From assembly GCA_016926925.1 (NCBI GenBank), contig JAFGNQ010000446.1, positions 1 through 6,644 on the forward strand: DNA of 6,644 nucleotides. The letters run 5' to 3'. Within the stretch, counting starts at the first letter, position 1; each line of letters starts with the position of its first letter. The notes beneath the pieces are model-generated. The model did no database searches, had not been told where the DNA came from, and saw only the letters and a program-made list of their open reading frames with translations. This document shows positions 1 through 5,487 of this stretch, in pieces. The DNA comes from Candidatus Aminicenantota bacterium (GTDB taxonomy: Bacteria > Acidobacteriota > Aminicenantia > Aminicenantales > Aminicenantaceae). Both the position numbers and the translations under genes were made by a program.

Positions 1-202
1 CCGGGTGCGATCTCTCTATAGATACAAAATTTTATGGACCACGCCCCAAATCGTATAAGAAAGTCCTTAGGTGATCAAGCTCAAACCCTGTTTAATCCTA
101 AACCTAATGAGGGCATTTTAGCTGCAGTTCCGCGGTACCAGATCGTACTGTATGAGTGTTGCAAGGGCCGCAACTATAAATTGTTTTTCTCCGCTTCGGG
201 CT
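1..202. other. Left edge, no confident gene
   Basis: No complete gene can be supported here. On the plus strand, frame 3 is open from the window edge to a TGA at 72-74 and would encode a basic 23-residue tail ending in PRPKSYKKVLR. This could be the C-terminus of a gene that starts outside the window and converges on the GntR gene, but 23 codons are too few to tell. A 5-bp stem (GTTGC at 158-162, GCAAC at 170-174) lies downstream of the GntR stop. It lacks a proper T-tract on either strand, so it is not called a terminator. Confidence 0.25.
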
Positions 203-853
203 TTACAGGAAGCCAACGCCCCCCCAATGGGAAAGAATGATCTTTTCGATGGCTGCAGTATCCCGTTTTTCAATAGCCCCAACAAGTTCGAAGTGTTCTT
301 TGATAGATTTCTCGAATATGGCAGGGTTGTCTATCTTGGCGAAAATTTGATTGCTGAAGAAAAAAAGCTTATCCCCCAGATCAAATAGCGATTTAATGAG
401 AAACTTGTTCCCGCAGTTTTTCCAAATACGAAAATGGACTTTTAGATTTTGCTTGATATAGGATGCAATGTTATTTTGTTTGATATAATCTCCCAAATCC
501 TCGTTAATTTTTTTAAGATCCTCGATATCCTTGGGGTTGAGGTTTTCCACTGCCTTTTTTGTGGCGAGGATATCGAGTGCACGAACGACTTCGTAAACTT
601 CTTTGATCTCTTCAACGCTAAGCGAGGCGATACTGACTTCCCTTCGGGCGTTTATGGTTAAATACCCTTCAGCGGCAAGCCTTTGAAATGCCTCCCGGGT
701 AGGCGTCGTGCTCACGTGGAAGATACGGGCGATTTCTTTCTCCTGAATTCTCTGCCCCGGTTTTAGATCTCCTTCGATAATGGCTTTTTTAAGATGTCTG
801 AAAACGGTCTCGTTGACTGTCAGCGGAGCTTCCCGAACTTTCTCTTTAATCAT
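203..853 (-). CDS. GntR-family transcriptional regulator, FadR/FCD subfamily
   Basis: This is a 216-residue DNA-binding repressor or activator. Residues 11-75 form a typical GntR winged helix: EGDLKPGQRI, then EKEIARIFHVSTTPTREAF, then a wing near EGYLTINARREVS. Residues 85-210 are a helical FCD effector domain. Asn136, His140, His187 and His209 fall where this family usually has its Asp/Asn and three His metal-binding residues, so the ligand is probably a small carboxylate or amino acid bound through a metal ion (family knowledge, not shown here). The ATG at 853 is preferred because GGAAGAG stands 5 nt before it. A TTG five codons upstream would place this SD inside the gene. The gene lies 77 bp downstream of the membrane-protein gene on the same strand and may be co-transcribed with it. 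It is a natural candidate to bind the repeated CTATAG sites near 1680 and 1967. The specific effector is unknown. YIKQN occurs twice (about residues 123-136). Confidence 0.93.
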   Translation of the reverse strand: MIKEKVREAPLTVNETVFRHLKKAIIEGDLKPGQRIQEKEIARIFHVSTTPTREAFQRLAAEGYLTINARREVSIASLSVEEIKEVYEVVRALDILATKKAVENLNPKDIEDLKKINEDLGDYIKQNNIASYIKQNLKVHFRIWKNCGNKFLIKSLFDLGDKLFFFSNQIFAKIDNPAIFEKSIKEHFELVGAIEKRDTAAIEKIILSHWGGVGFL

Positions 854-889
854 GAAATCTCTTCCCAATTCCTCACATCCCGGATGAAT

Positions 890-898
890 ATTATCACA
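890..898 (-). promoter_or_regulatory. Possible extended -10 promoter for the GntR gene
   Basis: On the minus strand the sequence is TGTGATAAT, which is an extended -10 (TG, one base, then GATAAT with 5 of 6 consensus bases). Transcription would start about 30 bp before the ATG at 853. There is no recognisable -35 at the right distance, so this is a weak secondary promoter at best. It would let the regulator be made independently of the upstream membrane-protein gene. No copy of the CTATAG motif lies beside it. Confidence 0.35.
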
Positions 899-930
899 TT
901 TTCAAACCGGAAGCCTCCATTTTTTTCCAC

Positions 931-1650
931 TTATTCAGGAATCCGGTATATAACCTTCCCATCTTCGTCCAGGAACTTGAGAATTGGAGAACCGTCGTGC
1001 GCGACCTGAATCAGGATACGCTCGCGACCTTGAGGGTCCAGAAGTTTGATCCCGACCGAATTGTCTTCCGCTCGCCCCAAATAAAGGCGGCGACTGGGTG
1101 CAGGATGCTCGGCCTGGAACTTTTCCATTTCTGCTTTCTGTTGCTCTTCAGGGAGGTTTTTAAGCCGCTCCATAAGCTCGACGAGCTCGATGATGGGGTA
1201 ATCGGGACGATCGATAATCGCCATTCCTGCTACCTTTTTCTTCCCCTCCTGTCCGGCATCGATGGTCAGGACCTGGTCCTGCTCATAGGCATCGAAACTG
1301 AGGTGGCCGTAGCTTATGGGGGTCCCATCCTCATTTTTCATGCCACCGAAAATCAAACCTCCATTCTCGGTTTGTTCGTCGTTGAAGAAAATAATGCCTG
1401 CGGTCTGCCTGTCGTGCACATACTCTTTTCCCTTTAATATGAGACCGGGCAAGCGGGCTTTATCGGTAATAACCATCCGAAGCGACCCGTCGGGCTCGAC
1501 AATATTGATCCTTTCGACGTCGATTTCCTCGAATTTCGCATTCTTGGTCACACTATGAGCAGCGACAAAGATCAAGCCTATAAGCAGAACTGAAGAAACA
1601 ACCGCATAAGCTTTTAGAAATCGAAATTCCTTACACCATTTGTTATCCAT
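931..1650 (-). CDS. Membrane-anchored protein of unknown function
   Basis: The 239-residue protein has one N-terminal hydrophobic segment (about residues 13-33, AYAVVSSVLLIGLIFVAAHSV) after a short basic stretch. It probably acts as a signal anchor, leaving a 200-residue domain outside the cytoplasm. There is no lipobox. The soluble part is Gly/Asp-rich and likely beta-rich. The segment at 45-74 (ERINIVEPDGSLRMVITD, then a Pro-Gly turn) resembles the C-terminus at 200-239 (GIKLLDPQGRERILIQV, then HDGSPILKFLDEDGK), which suggests a repeated beta unit with a DP/EPDG turn. A Glu/Lys-rich helical insert lies at 155-182. A GG-rich motif, NDEQTENGGLIFGG, lies at 90-103. I remember similar uncharacterised proteins in Gram-negative bacteria but can name no function. 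AAAGGAG 5 nt before the ATG fixes the start. The promoter at 1683-1711 serves it, and the GntR gene follows. Confidence 0.85.
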   Translation of the reverse strand: MDNKWCKEFRFLKAYAVVSSVLLIGLIFVAAHSVTKNAKFEEIDVERINIVEPDGSLRMVITDKARLPGLILKGKEYVHDRQTAGIIFFNDEQTENGGLIFGGMKNEDGTPISYGHLSFDAYEQDQVLTIDAGQEGKKKVAGMAIIDRPDYPIIELVELMERLKNLPEEQQKAEMEKFQAEHPAPSRRLYLGRAEDNSVGIKLLDPQGRERILIQVAHDGSPILKFLDEDGKVIYRIPE

Positions 1651-1678
1651 GTCGACTCCTTTCTTCCAGAAATAACCG

Positions 1679-1690
1679 CTATAGTCTATA
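1679..1690. promoter_or_regulatory. Putative operator A (CTATAGTCTATA)
   Basis: The core TATAG-T-CTATA (1680-1690) is an 11-bp perfect palindrome around a central T. It covers the -10 of the leftward promoter. The 12-mer is identical, in the same orientation, to bases 1961-1972 at the aminotransferase promoter. A dimeric regulator is expected from the symmetry. Assigning it to the GntR protein encoded at 203-853 is inference from neighbourhood. Confidence 0.55.
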
Positions 1691-1711
1691 CCGGCTATTT
1701 GGGGATGTCAA
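1683..1711 (-). promoter_or_regulatory. Sigma70-type promoter of the membrane-protein/GntR unit
   Basis: On the minus strand, TTGACA (1711-1706, a perfect -35) is followed by a 17-bp spacer and TAGACT (1688-1683) as -10. The start site would fall near 1676, about 26 bp before the ATG at 1650. The -10 lies inside the repeated CTATAGTCTATA motif, so a protein bound there would block RNA polymerase. Confidence 0.7.
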
Positions 1712-1931
1712 GATCATAAAGAAGGTCAGTAAGGGAACTCGAAAATGTCCTTAACTCACAAAATATCAACTACATCCGCTAAGCTTACCCCTTCATCATC
1801 TCAGTGTTCATCTCCGGAATCCACAGCCTCACATTTGAGGTCTTCTCTACTTCCCTGCAAGAAAGGAACAATCGTATAACTGCTAAAATGTCGGTCGCAA
1901 AGCTTACAAAATCCAAAAAAACAAAAAGATC
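1712..1931. other. Spacer between the two divergent promoters
   Basis: About 220 bp separate the two promoters and no convincing gene was found. The spacer contains a small palindrome, CCTCA-CATT-TGAGG (1827-1840), and two near-identical 12-mers around HindIII cores (see the repeat entry). The distance is longer than two facing promoters need, so additional binding sites or a small transcript could be present, but none can be shown from the sequence. Confidence 0.4.
1777..1907. repeat. Direct repeat CGC(T/A)AAGCTTAC, two copies
   Basis: Copies at 1777-1788 (CGCTAAGCTTAC) and 1896-1907 (CGCAAAGCTTAC) match at 11 of 12 bases and start 119 bp apart. Each contains the palindrome AAGCTT. They may be activator sites in the spacer or coincidence. 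Confidence 0.25.
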
Positions 1932-1960
1932 TTGACATTTTTTATTTGTCTCACTATTTA
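1932..1960 (+). promoter_or_regulatory. Sigma70-type promoter of the aminotransferase-transporter operon
   Basis: TTGACA (1932-1937) is a perfect -35, followed by a 17-bp T-rich spacer and TATTTA (1955-1960) as -10. The predicted start is near 1967, leaving a leader of about 55 nt. The start site falls inside the palindromic operator at 1960-1974, a classic position for repression. Confidence 0.7.
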
Positions 1961-1974
1961 CTATAGTCTATAGT
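1960..1974. promoter_or_regulatory. Putative operator B (ACTATAG-T-CTATAGT)
   Basis: This is a perfect 15-bp palindrome with 7-bp arms around a single T, immediately after the -10 and across the expected transcription start. It contains the same 12-mer as operator A at 1679-1690. The half-site CTATAG is itself self-complementary, so the site is also a tandem repeat. Repression of the aminotransferase operon, relieved by the substrate, is the simplest model (inference). Confidence 0.6.
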
Positions 1975-2021
1975 GTTTATACTAAAAAAAATTTGTCATA
2001 TCTTATTGAGAGGTGAATCCG

Positions 2022-3212
2022 ATGCAACGAGTCACACTTTCACAGCGGGCCGCACGACTGGTTCCCACCATGCCGGCCCTGGAGCCGCCCGACGTCATTT
2101 CATTCGGGTCCGGCCACGGTTGTCCCGAGGTTTTTCCGGATTTGACAGAAGTCGCCAAAACCGCATTGAACGAATACCGGGCAGAAACGCTCCAGTACGG
2201 CCCTACTCTGGGGCTTTTGGAAATGAGGCAGTGGATCGCCCGTTTTGTAATGGAAAACGGCGCCAGAGACATCTCCCCGGATAATGTTCTGGTGGTCAAT
2301 GGTGCAAAGAACGGATTGGGGCTTATATGCCGGCTGCTGCTGGACGAAGGCGACTCGGTCGTCGTTACAGCCCCCACTTACTTCACCTGCATTCCCATCT
2401 TTAAAACATTCGGCGTGAATTTCTACGAAATCTCACAGGATGCCGAAGGCATTGTGGTCAGCGAATTGGAGGACACTCTGGCCGGGATCAAGAACGAAGG
2501 GAAACCGCTTCCGAAGCTGATCTACAACGTGCCCGACTACCACAATCCATCAGGTGTGACTATGTCGCTCAAGCGGCGCGAAGAACTGGTAAGAACAGCC
2601 GAGCGGTACGGGATCTATGTCATCGAGGACAGCCCGTACCGGAAAGTCCGCTTCGAAGGAGAGCAGTATCCTATAGTGAAAGCGTTCGACCGTACCGAAT
2701 CCGTGCTTGTGCTGGGGACGGTTTCCAAGCTGGTGGCACCGGGCATGCGCATCGGTTGGATCGTAGCCTCGGAGGATCTGATCGCCCGCCTGGCTCAGTT
2801 GAAGTCGGACCTGGGAACCTGTCCCTTGACCCAGAGGATCGTCCTGGAATTCGTCACCAACGGAGACCGGTATGCAAAGCACACGAAAAACGTACAGAAT
2901 ATTTACCGCACACATCGCGACAGTATGGTTGCCTCACTCCGGCGGGAACTGCCCGAAATCCGGTTTACCGTGCCCCATGGCGGCTATTACCTCTGGCTGA
3001 CACTGCCGGAACACATCAACGCCGACGAACTTACATCCCGTGCTCTTCAGGAAAAGGTCGGTATCATCCCCGGAAGCAAATTCTATGCCGGCAGAGGCCC
3101 GAAGGGATTGGGAGCGCCTACGAACAATGTTCGCTTATGCTACAGCCATGCCGAGCCGGAAGAGATCGAGGAAGGTATCAAACGGCTGGCGAAAGCCGTA
3201 AATTCGATGTGA
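2022..3212 (+). CDS. PLP-dependent aminotransferase, class I/II fold
   Basis: The 396-residue enzyme is the usual length for fold-type-I aminotransferases of the 2-aminoadipate/kynurenine type, which move an amino group from an amino acid to a 2-oxoacid in the cytoplasm. Visible family marks, in order, are: a tyrosine-containing YGPTLGLLEMR near 59-69, the cofactor region NGAKNGLG near 93-100, YNVPDYHNPSG with Asn175, IEDSPY with Asp203 (contacts the pyridine nitrogen), GTVSKLVAPGMRIGW with the PLP Lys236, and VRLCYS with the carboxylate-binding Arg371. A C-terminal PEEIEEGIKRLAKAV helix is also typical. There is no N-terminal GntR domain, so it is not a MocR fusion. The ATG at 2022 is chosen because GAGAGGTGA precedes it with good spacing. 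A GTG at 2013 lies inside that SD. The substrate cannot be read from sequence. The transporter gene follows 72 bp downstream. Confidence 0.93.
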   Translation: MQRVTLSQRAARLVPTMPALEPPDVISFGSGHGCPEVFPDLTEVAKTALNEYRAETLQYGPTLGLLEMRQWIARFVMENGARDISPDNVLVVNGAKNGLGLICRLLLDEGDSVVVTAPTYFTCIPIFKTFGVNFYEISQDAEGIVVSELEDTLAGIKNEGKPLPKLIYNVPDYHNPSGVTMSLKRREELVRTAERYGIYVIEDSPYRKVRFEGEQYPIVKAFDRTESVLVLGTVSKLVAPGMRIGWIVASEDLIARLAQLKSDLGTCPLTQRIVLEFVTNGDRYAKHTKNVQNIYRTHRDSMVASLRRELPEIRFTVPHGGYYLWLTLPEHINADELTSRALQEKVGIIPGSKFYAGRGPKGLGAPTNNVRLCYSHAEPEEIEEGIKRLAKAVNSM

Positions 3213-3284
3213 GCTTTCGATACAATCTACCTAAAGAATTAACCTGACCGGCCTTTCAAGTTCGATCGACAAGGAGAGATAACA

Positions 3285-4163
3285 ATGCCGCTGCAAGCAA
3301 GATTGGGTTTACTGGTAGCCATATTCGTCTGGGCAATTTCGTATATTGCCGTCAAAGTGGCTTTGACCGCCGCGCCGCCGCTGACCGTTGCCGGTCTGCG
3401 CTTAATCATCTCCGCGCTGTGCTTTGTCGCTTGGTACGCCCTGCGCAGGCAGTGGCCCAAAATACCGAACCGGAAGCTTTTTACCGCTCTGTTCGGCCTG
3501 AGCCTGCTGGGTACAGGCCTTCATTACGGTATTCAAACCATCGGTCTTCAGTACACCACCGCCGCCAATGCCTCGATCTATGCCACGACCGGACCGATAG
3601 CCATCGCACTTTTAGCTATTTTTATGGGCGAGCGTCTCACACTGCGCAAAGGCGGGGGCATCTTACTGGCTCTGTGCGGAGTGCTGCTCGTACAGGGCCT
3701 CGAAACTCTGACTAAATTCGAGTTGAGCGGCCACATGCTCGGTGACGCTCTGGTTTTCATCAGTGTCTTTATGTGGGGCGTGTTCACGGTATTCGGCAAG
3801 CGCGTAGCCGATGAAGTCGGCCCGCTGCCCATGATCGGCCTGACAACCATCATCGGGGCAATCTGGATGATTCCGATATCCGGGGTGGAAATCTACACCC
3901 GTTCCTTCGACCTGGCCTCGATCAGCCCTAAGGCCTGGCTGGCGATCACATTTCTCGGCATCACCTGCTCATTTCTTGCACCGCTGCTGTATTTCATAGC
4001 TCTCAAACACACCGAGGCTCAAAAAGTAGGCGTCTACCTGTATGCCATTCCTCCCCTCACCTACATCATGGCCGCTCTGTTTCTGGGTGAGACGATCGGT
4101 ATCAACTTGATCCTGGGAGCCCTTTTAGTGCTAGCCGGCGTTTATATCACCGATCGCGCCTAA
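3285..4163 (+). CDS. EamA-family (DMT superfamily) transporter
   Basis: The 292-residue inner-membrane protein has about ten hydrophobic helices in two homologous EamA halves (about residues 8-137 and 152-288), the standard layout. Each half ends in the typical acidic signature: AIFMGERLTLRKGG at 111-124 and AALFLGETIG at 263-272. Family members mostly export amino acids, nucleosides or small organics driven by an ion gradient. The substrate here is unknown. AAGGAG stands 8 nt before the ATG. It lies 72 bp after the aminotransferase stop with no terminator or clear promoter between, so an operon is likely. The enzyme's substrate or product is therefore the best guess for its cargo (inference). 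Both genes look richer in G and C than the flanking regulators, which could mean a separate origin. Confidence 0.9.
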   Translation: MPLQARLGLLVAIFVWAISYIAVKVALTAAPPLTVAGLRLIISALCFVAWYALRRQWPKIPNRKLFTALFGLSLLGTGLHYGIQTIGLQYTTAANASIYATTGPIAIALLAIFMGERLTLRKGGGILLALCGVLLVQGLETLTKFELSGHMLGDALVFISVFMWGVFTVFGKRVADEVGPLPMIGLTTIIGAIWMIPISGVEIYTRSFDLASISPKAWLAITFLGITCSFLAPLLYFIALKHTEAQKVGVYLYAIPPLTYIMAALFLGETIGINLILGALLVLAGVYITDRA

Positions 4164-4230
4164 GCACGCATCTGACAGCAAAGGCACGGCTCAGCATCTA
4201 AAGCCTATTTCTTCCTATAGAAATCGCTTC

Positions 4231-4680
4231 TCAATCAATTATTCTGGCTACGACCCTCGAAATTACCAACTTGCCTTTTTTGCCCAGTTTCTCCCTGATT
4301 ATCGTTTTTAGAAATGGGTATGAATACAGTCCGTCAAATATTTCCAGCTCGATTTCTTCGACTTCATTCATTTTTTCTTGCTTTATGCCAAGCTGTTTCA
4401 AAAAATCCCAAAAAGGCTCAGGCTCTTTAAAATCGGCTCTCAAAAACTTGATTTTTTTCCCATTATTCTCTTTGGGCTTCTCCAGTTTTTCCTTGGAAAC
4501 TTCCATAGAAATGATGAATTCATCCCGTTCATTATAATTTTCCAAGTACTCGCCCAGTTCTTCTTGGAAAACATTGAACTCCTTCACATACGGTTCATCT
4601 GCAGAAGGTATGACCGTCCTGATTTTGTAGGCAGCATTCCAATATCCTTCCATTTCTTCTTTGCTGATGTGTGTTTTCAT
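4231..4680 (-). CDS. Hypothetical acidic cytoplasmic protein
   Basis: The 149-residue protein is rich in Glu and Lys, with no signal peptide or membrane segment. I do not recognise the family. Visible marks are an N-terminal EMEGYWNAAYKIRTVIP (9-25), a Lys/Glu-rich middle (61-77), FKEPEPFWDFLKQLGI (84-99) and a C-terminal basic stretch, KLGKKGKLVISRVVARI (131-147). Predicted alternating helices and strands would suit a small globular domain. AGGAGG lies 8 nt before the ATG at 4680. A second ATG two codons upstream (4686) is only 2 nt from that SD, so the shorter form is preferred. It converges on the transporter gene, with 67 bp between the stops and no clear terminator in the gap. Its composition and strong SD favour a real gene; its function is unknown. 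Confidence 0.75.
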   Translation of the reverse strand: MKTHISKEEMEGYWNAAYKIRTVIPSADEPYVKEFNVFQEELGEYLENYNERDEFIISMEVSKEKLEKPKENNGKKIKFLRADFKEPEPFWDFLKQLGIKQEKMNEVEEIELEIFDGLYSYPFLKTIIREKLGKKGKLVISRVVARIID

Positions 4681-4723
4681 TTGCATGTCCTCCTCTTTTT
4701 AGTCAAAATAACCCCCTATTATC

Positions 4724-4747
4724 AAAATGCCTGTCAGATGGCAGGCA
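4724..4747 (-). terminator. Hairpin terminator after the small CAWW gene
   Basis: On the minus strand, TGCCTGCC-ATCT-GACAGGCA forms an 8-bp stem (one G-T pair) with a 4-nt loop, followed directly by TTTTGATAAT. It lies 58 bp downstream of the 58-residue gene and upstream of the acidic-protein gene. This is the right place to end the former and separate the two units. The T-tract is short, so termination may be partial. GATAAT in the tail could serve as a -10 for the next gene. Confidence 0.55.
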
Positions 4748-4805
4748 GCGGGTGAACGAGCACTGTCCAGACTGAGAATCAGCTCTTATTTCAGCTTAAG
4801 GCCCC

Positions 4806-4982
4806 CTACCTTAACATTTCGGCTATTTGCACCATACAGCATTTTCCGGATATTTCAGCTCCGGTGGCAGTCGAGGCTTTAAAATACCACCAAGCACAAT
4901 TTTCTTTTTTGCATAACCCGTGTTCTTTTGAATCTTCCTGCCTTGTAGAGGCTGACAACAATGGACAGATCATCTCCTGCAT
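4806..4982 (-). CDS. Small Cys-containing protein with CAWW motif (58 aa)
   Basis: This 58-codon gene starts at ATG 4982, 5 nt after AAGGAG, and ends at TAG 4806-4808. The protein has CPLLS at 6-10, LCKKENCAWW at 23-32 (Cys24, Cys29) and GKCCMVQIAEML at 46-57 (Cys48, Cys49). The order of motifs (CP-LLS, C-x4-CAWW, then a Cys followed by an amphipathic I/A/L helix) matches a kind of small uncharacterised bacterial and phage protein I remember. The cysteines may bind zinc or an Fe-S cluster (inference). It has no signal peptide. It stands between the RRM gene and the acidic-protein gene on the same strand, 88 bp after the RRM stop, with a candidate promoter at 5019-5045 and a hairpin terminator downstream. 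Its short length makes it easy to miss in automated annotation. The SD, the clustered cysteines and the flanking signals together argue that it is real. Confidence 0.72.
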   Translation of the reverse strand: MQEMICPLLSASTRQEDSKEHGLCKKENCAWWYFKASTATGAEISGKCCMVQIAEMLR

Positions 4983-5018
4983 TATTTCTCCTTATCGAGA
5001 AAACAGAACGCTCTGAGT

Positions 5019-5045
5019 ATTATCCGCAAACGGCTCAGCCGTCAA
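5019..5045 (-). promoter_or_regulatory. Possible promoter of the small CAWW gene
   Basis: On the minus strand, TTGACG (5045-5040) and GATAAT (5024-5019) each match the sigma70 consensus at 5 of 6 bases, but the spacer is only 15 bp. The start would be near 5012, about 30 bp before the ATG. The hairpin ACGGCT-C-AGCCGT overlaps the -35, so this may instead be read-through territory of the RRM transcript. Confidence 0.35.
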
Positions 5046-5051
5046 TTTTTT
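5030..5051 (+). terminator. Hairpin with T-run, plus orientation
   Basis: ACGGCT-C-AGCCGT (5030-5042) is a perfect inverted repeat followed, after CAA, by TTTTTT (5046-5051). The T-run is on the plus side, so as an intrinsic terminator it would stop rightward transcripts. No plus-strand gene precedes it. It lies 28 bp past the RRM stop codon, where a minus-strand terminator would be expected, but on that strand only TTT follows the stem. It may be a weak RRM 3' hairpin, or a block against antisense transcription into the RRM gene. Confidence 0.4.
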
Positions 5052-5070
5052 GAGTTCTAATTATCGTTTA

Positions 5071-5352
5071 TCAGTAGCGGCTGCTCCCTCCAAATCCACC
5101 TTGCCGGTCGTTACGAGGCCGAGCCTCATTGACCTTGAGTGCGCGTCCTTTTAAATCTTTGCCGTCAAGTCCGGCTAGAGCGGATTTGGCTTCTTGATGA
5201 TCAGGCATCTCCACAAATCCGAACCCGCGCGAGTCGCCGGTATATCTGTCCGTGATGATTTTGACCGTTGTAACCTGTCCGAAGGCTTCGAAAGCCTGCC
5301 GCAAATCGTCTTCCGTGGCTTCCCGCAATACATTGCCTACATAAATATTCAT
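5071..5352 (-). CDS. RRM-domain RNA-binding protein
   Basis: The 93-residue protein is one RNA recognition motif plus a short tail, the usual bacterial form. RNP2 is IYVGNV (residues 3-8) and RNP1 is RGFGFVEM (42-49). The stacking aromatics Tyr4, Phe44 and Phe46 are all present, so single-stranded RNA binding is expected. The tail NDRQGGFGGSSRY is a short Gly/Arg-containing extension like those of cyanobacterial Rbp proteins. Such proteins are often cold-induced and may act as RNA chaperones (family knowledge). TAAGGAAG precedes the ATG with about 7 nt spacing. A good promoter at 5484-5512 implies a leader of about 125 nt, which is compatible with post-transcriptional control. The 58-residue gene follows downstream. 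Confidence 0.95.
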   Translation of the reverse strand: MNIYVGNVLREATEDDLRQAFEAFGQVTTVKIITDRYTGDSRGFGFVEMPDHQEAKSALAGLDGKDLKGRALKVNEARPRNDRQGGFGGSSRY

Positions 5353-5477
5353 TCTTACTTCCTTAAAATATTGGATTTTATTGAGGAGGGAGGTGATTCT
5401 ATGTGGTTGAAATTTTCCCTAATCTCTTGTGAAAATCGTCCGCTATTTGCATATAACAGGTATTTTCACTTTCAACT
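5353..5477 (-). promoter_or_regulatory. Long structured leader of the RRM gene
   Basis: From the predicted start near 5477 to the ATG the transcript leader is about 125 nt. It contains an 8-bp inverted repeat, GTGAAAAT (minus strand 5469-5462) and ATTTTCAC (5436-5429), with a 25-nt loop. It also contains AUCACCUCC (5397-5389), identical to the core of the 16S rRNA 3' tail, about 36 nt before the start codon. The leader resembles cold-shock-type leaders in length only. No known riboswitch was recognised. The 16S-like stretch could pair with SD sequences in cis or in trans (inference). Confidence 0.4.
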
Positions 5478-5487
5478 GGGTTTATGA
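5401..5487 (+). CDS. Possible 28-residue small protein with near-perfect SD
   Basis: GGAGGTGAT (5389-5397) complements nine consecutive bases of the 16S 3' tail and stands 7 nt (from GGAGG) before ATG 5401. The ORF encodes 28 residues with aromatic and basic residues (MWLKFSLISC at the start, FAYNRYFHFQLGL at the end) and ends at TGA 5485-5487. It is antisense to the RRM leader, and no plus-strand promoter is visible upstream. The strong SD is the only support. The same bases may matter instead as an anti-SD-like element in the RRM leader on the other strand. Confidence 0.25.
   Translation: MWLKFSLISCENRPLFAYNRYFHFQLGL

Noticed and set aside
34..240. 68-codon plus-strand ORF at the left edge
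   Set aside because: It has no SD before its ATG, overlaps the end of the well-supported GntR gene on the other strand, and its protein has no recognisable features.
997..1437. 146-codon plus-strand ORF
   Set aside because: It is the antisense shadow of the membrane-anchored protein gene, has no SD, and its translation shows no motif.
1745..1879. 44-residue plus-strand ORF in the divergent spacer, with AAGGGA upstream
   Set aside because: The product is a low-complexity Ser/Thr-rich peptide, the SD is weak with wide spacing, and no promoter or conserved pattern supports it.
2756..3247. 163-codon plus-strand ORF inside the aminotransferase gene
   Set aside because: It is an out-of-frame shadow rich in Arg, Pro and Gly within a gene whose frame is fixed by catalytic motifs.
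4207..4224. ATTTCT-TCCTAT-AGAAAT inverted repeat between the convergent genes
   Set aside because: It is a 6-bp AT-rich stem without a T-tract, too weak to call a terminator. It contains CTATAG only as an isolated half-site.
4378..4755. 125-codon plus-strand ORF rich in Phe and Ile
   Set aside because: It is the antisense reading of the Lys/Glu-rich acidic-protein gene. The hydrophobic look comes from reversed AAA/GAA codons and there is no SD.
4748..5070. Insertion-sequence remnant considered in the gap left of the RRM gene
   Set aside because: No terminal inverted repeats, target duplication or transposase fragments were found. The gap is explained by the 58-residue gene and its flanking hairpins.
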